From the NCBI GenBank assembly GCA_028829895.1, contig CM054182.1, positions 89,289,046-89,353,045 of the forward strand: a DNA stretch of 64,000 bases. Direction: 5' to 3'. The position numbers and the translations under genes are program-made. The DNA comes from Sinotaia quadrata (taxonomy: Eukaryota > Mollusca > Gastropoda > Architaenioglossa > Viviparidae). Below, one piece after another: positions 62,401 through 64,000 of this stretch (position 1 is the stretch's first letter; every line of letters begins with the position of its first letter). The notes beneath the pieces were generated by a model, which saw only the letters and a list, made by a program, of their open reading frames with translations, was not told where the DNA came from and did no database searches.

Positions 62401-63505
62401 ATCATTATTACAGTAATAAAATTATAAGAATCACCTTTGAGAGACAGTCTATATTGTCAGCTTTTAAGAAGTTTAGCTTGATGGATGATTCTGCACACAT
62501 TATTAATCTTTTGTTGTTGGCAACCTTTTTCTTATTTCTTTTTCTATTTTGATAGTTATAGTCAGATATTTGCTTCCTTCAGGATTTGAAAAACATGTTT
62601 AAGATTTTCTTTGCTGCTGAGCAGGAATACTTTATGTATGACCCTTGGCGGTGCAGCAAACTATTTAAATTGAAAGAGTTATTTTTAATTTTAATTTTTT
62701 AATTTCTATTTTTAAAGTCAATCATTTCAGAGTATTTGGTTGAGACAAAATTAGTGAACAGTTTAAAGTATCTTTTCAGCTCATGCAAATGATTTCATTA
62801 AGTAATTGAGAAACTAATTAAATTAAGGCTGATAGGGTAGAAAATAAATGGAGCAGTCATGAAAGTGCATGTTTATTTATATAGGGGCCTAAAGTAATTC
62901 TTGGTGACTGCATGTTAACATGAAAAGGAAAATATTTTTAACATGTAAATGAAAGTGTCTTTGACAAGACAAGGAAAATGTTCTTTGTCAAAATTATTTT
63001 TGGCAAGATAAACTACTTAATGATGAAAACAAAAGTACAGCATTGAAGAAAGGTATATATATATTTATATACAGTTATTTCAGATAAATATTTGAGGATG
63101 TAAATAAATATATATAAATTGAAAATTTAGAAAATGAAAATATTTTTCATTACTGCAGAATATTTTGCTTTGTTTCTTTAAATAATAACAACCAGTATTA
63201 AAAATAATGACAATTTTTTTATAATTACAAAAATCTAAATCCTTTTAGTCTAGACTTTTATAATTTTTTGTCCTGATTCCTATATTAAATATTGAATTAG
63301 TTATCATTGAACAAAAATTCACTTATTTTTATTCTTGTCATCTATGAACCTGTTTCTTCGGTTTCAGGCAATTGGTGAGTTTTTGCTGACAGAACGTAAC
63401 ATTAAGTGCAAACCATCAGGAAAGATATATTCACTGAATGAGGGCTATGAACAGTTTTGGGATGCTCCTACGAAGGAATATATCAAGAGCAAAAAGTATC
63501 CTGCA
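53242..63505 (+). CDS. FBP1: Fructose-1,6-bisphosphatase, class I, exons 1-5 of gene; 3' part outside window
   Basis: Five exons, 714 nt, 238 codons, all phases consistent. The enzyme hydrolyses fructose 1,6-bisphosphate to fructose 6-phosphate and Pi in the cytosol, the regulated step of gluconeogenesis; it is a Mg-dependent homotetramer inhibited by AMP and fructose 2,6-bisphosphate. Seen: N-terminal allosteric segment TGDLTQLLN (31-39), [14 protein letters not shown] (71-84), VSEE (99-102, metal ligands), [10 protein letters not shown] (122-131, catalytic/metal), K116-Y117 and R144 at the AMP-site positions, [10 protein letters not shown] (about 167-176), and SLNEGY (214-219, 6-phosphate site). 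Numbering is +3 from mammalian FBP1 (Met counted). About 100 residues (substrate Arg/Lys/Tyr and the last metal Glu) lie to the right of the window. Vertebrates have FBP1 and FBP2; which co-orthology applies cannot be told here. Confidence 0.97.
53421..56784. other. FBP intron 1, nothing recognised
   Basis: 3.4 kb, AT-rich. Splice ends GTAAGT/TTTAG. No repeat array or coding frame of note; the first introns of metabolic genes can carry regulatory sites, but none is evident. Confidence 0.5.
56785..56947 (+). CDS. FBP1: FBP coding exon 2 (residues 60-114)
   Basis: Acceptor TTGTTTAG, donor GTATTT, ends phase 0. [20 protein letters not shown] and LLVSEEND; E101/E102 correspond to the metal-binding glutamates. 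Confidence 0.97.
56948..59864. other. FBP intron 2
   Basis: 2.9 kb, AT-rich; the only structure seen is the degenerate tandem repeat at 59329-59515. Confidence 0.5.
59329..59515. repeat. Degenerate tandem repeat, about 45-55-bp unit, 4 copies (FBP intron 2)
   Basis: AGACTGCAGCAA.GATTATGA + ACTG.TGACTTTATATTAA recurring four times with indels. Confidence 0.8.
59865..59957 (+). CDS. FBP1: FBP coding exon 3 (residues 115-145), catalytic DPLDGS
   Basis: Acceptor TTCATGTGCAG, donor GTGATA, phase 0 both sides. [19 protein letters not shown] is the inositol-phosphatase-superfamily metal motif. R144 is at the AMP-contact position. Confidence 0.97.
61040..61345 (+). mobile_element. Dispersed repeat family, copy 3
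   Basis: Direct orientation, in FBP intron 3. More diverged but shares AGCAGGTGGATGGGGGCTCG, AAAAGATGGATTT, CCTTTAGTAAGAAGTTTCCA, ATTGTGTGACAGTAAA, CTGT..AA.TCTGTCAAGTGA and ATGGATGATTAATAATAATA. Confidence 0.75.
61534..61915. repeat. Minisatellite, 42-bp unit, about 9 copies (FBP intron 3)
   Basis: GTGAATAATGTGGTTTATTT + CAATAAGATAATTAGGGTCATT, very homogeneous (few substitutions). 42 is divisible by 3, which gives a 113-codon frame repeating [14 protein letters not shown]; not regarded as a gene. Confidence 0.97.
62144..62284 (+). CDS. FBP1: FBP coding exon 4 (residues 146-192)
   Basis: Acceptor ATTTGGACAG, donor GTAAGT, phase 0 both sides. [20 protein letters not shown], then [12 protein letters not shown]. 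Confidence 0.97.
62285..63367. other. FBP intron 4, nothing recognised
   Basis: AT-rich, with a short TATA tract near 63055-63075. No other structure. Confidence 0.5.
63368..63505 (+). CDS. FBP1: FBP coding exon 5 (residues 193-238)
   Basis: Acceptor CGGTTTCAG, donor GTAAGT, phase 0 both sides. [23 protein letters not shown] (N216 and Y219 at substrate-phosphate positions), then [12 protein letters not shown]. The next exon is outside the window. Confidence 0.97.
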
Positions 63506-64000
63506 GTAAGTAGATTTATCTTTTGTGACTTAAGCTGACTCAGATATAATAAAGAAGTTTGTGTTCAGTCATAATTTCCAACTAATTTAAATGAAATTAA
63601 CTAATTTGGGATAAAATTGCCCCACTCTGTTTGCATTAGTAGTATCGATATGTATTTTATAATATGAAATTTAAAAATATTTTGTATGAATGCTTGATAA
63701 ATGTTTCCACTTCACTAAGAGTCACCCAACTGACTCTTGACAGCAACCCAAAATTCAATCAGTGGGTTCTATATCTATAGAATAAAGGGGTTTTAGATAG
63801 TTGTCAAAAACATTTCACATGCTCATGAACAAGAAAGTTCATGAATGAGAGAAATAGTGCCATCAACAATAGTTTAGGGGGAAAAGATGTCTTACAGAAC
63901 TAGAAACATGCCTTGGGTCACTAAAGATGGAGGTCAAAGTGCAAGTATGTGAAAGCTAACACATATCATTGAAAATCTTAACAGAGGACAAACAGCACTT
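63506..64000. other. Start of FBP intron 5
   Basis: Begins with GTAAGT. The remaining 495 bp shows no exon; FBP continues beyond the window. Confidence 0.6.

Overview
This is a eukaryotic (animal) nuclear window. It is AT-rich and intron-rich, full of micro- and minisatellites, and holds parts of two divergently arranged protein-coding genes. The exon peptides match a conserved bilaterian ciliary protein and a gluconeogenic enzyme. The many introns of about 0.1-4.6 kb, the AT content and the tandem repeats would fit an invertebrate, perhaps a lophotrochozoan such as a mollusc. The species assignment is a guess; I see no diagnostic clade marker.

Minus strand, about 47.8 kb down to the left edge: nearly all of a KATNIP (KIAA0556, katanin-interacting protein) orthologue. 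I reconstructed 36 coding exons by hand. Splice phases agree at every junction, and together they give 1653 codons plus 2 nt. The 5' end is in the window; the last coding exon(s), about 45 residues judged from vertebrate KATNIP, lie beyond base 1. The protein has a conserved N-terminal charged helical segment, a long acidic/Ser-rich low-complexity middle, and four divergent copies of one beta-rich module (WGD..Y.GL ... HMWL.P ... IWNYNKS). One intron (7080-7299) has textbook U12-type signals and one (19528-20185) is GC-AG.

Between the genes (about 47.9-53.1 kb) there is no recognisable protein gene. The region holds promoter-like GC/CpG patches near both gene starts (an NRF1-like palindrome on each side, a CRE-like site), transposon-end-like fragments and a 171-bp tandem duplication.

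Plus strand, 53.2 kb to the right edge: the first five coding exons (238 codons) of fructose-1,6-bisphosphatase. They cover the AMP-binding N-terminus, the metal/active-site DPLDGS segment and the SLNEGY substrate segment. The C-terminal third lies beyond base 64000.

The rest is intron. The main non-genic content is a series of minisatellites (30-117 bp units), several of which begin at, or contain copies of, splice-site sequence; a three-copy dispersed repeat family of about 290 bp; and a hAT-like nonautonomous transposon. I found no CRISPR array, operon, tRNA/rRNA gene or prokaryote-style system, and no evidence of a novel biochemical system. The most notable items are the U12 intron, the splice-site-seeded minisatellites and the unclassified dispersed family.
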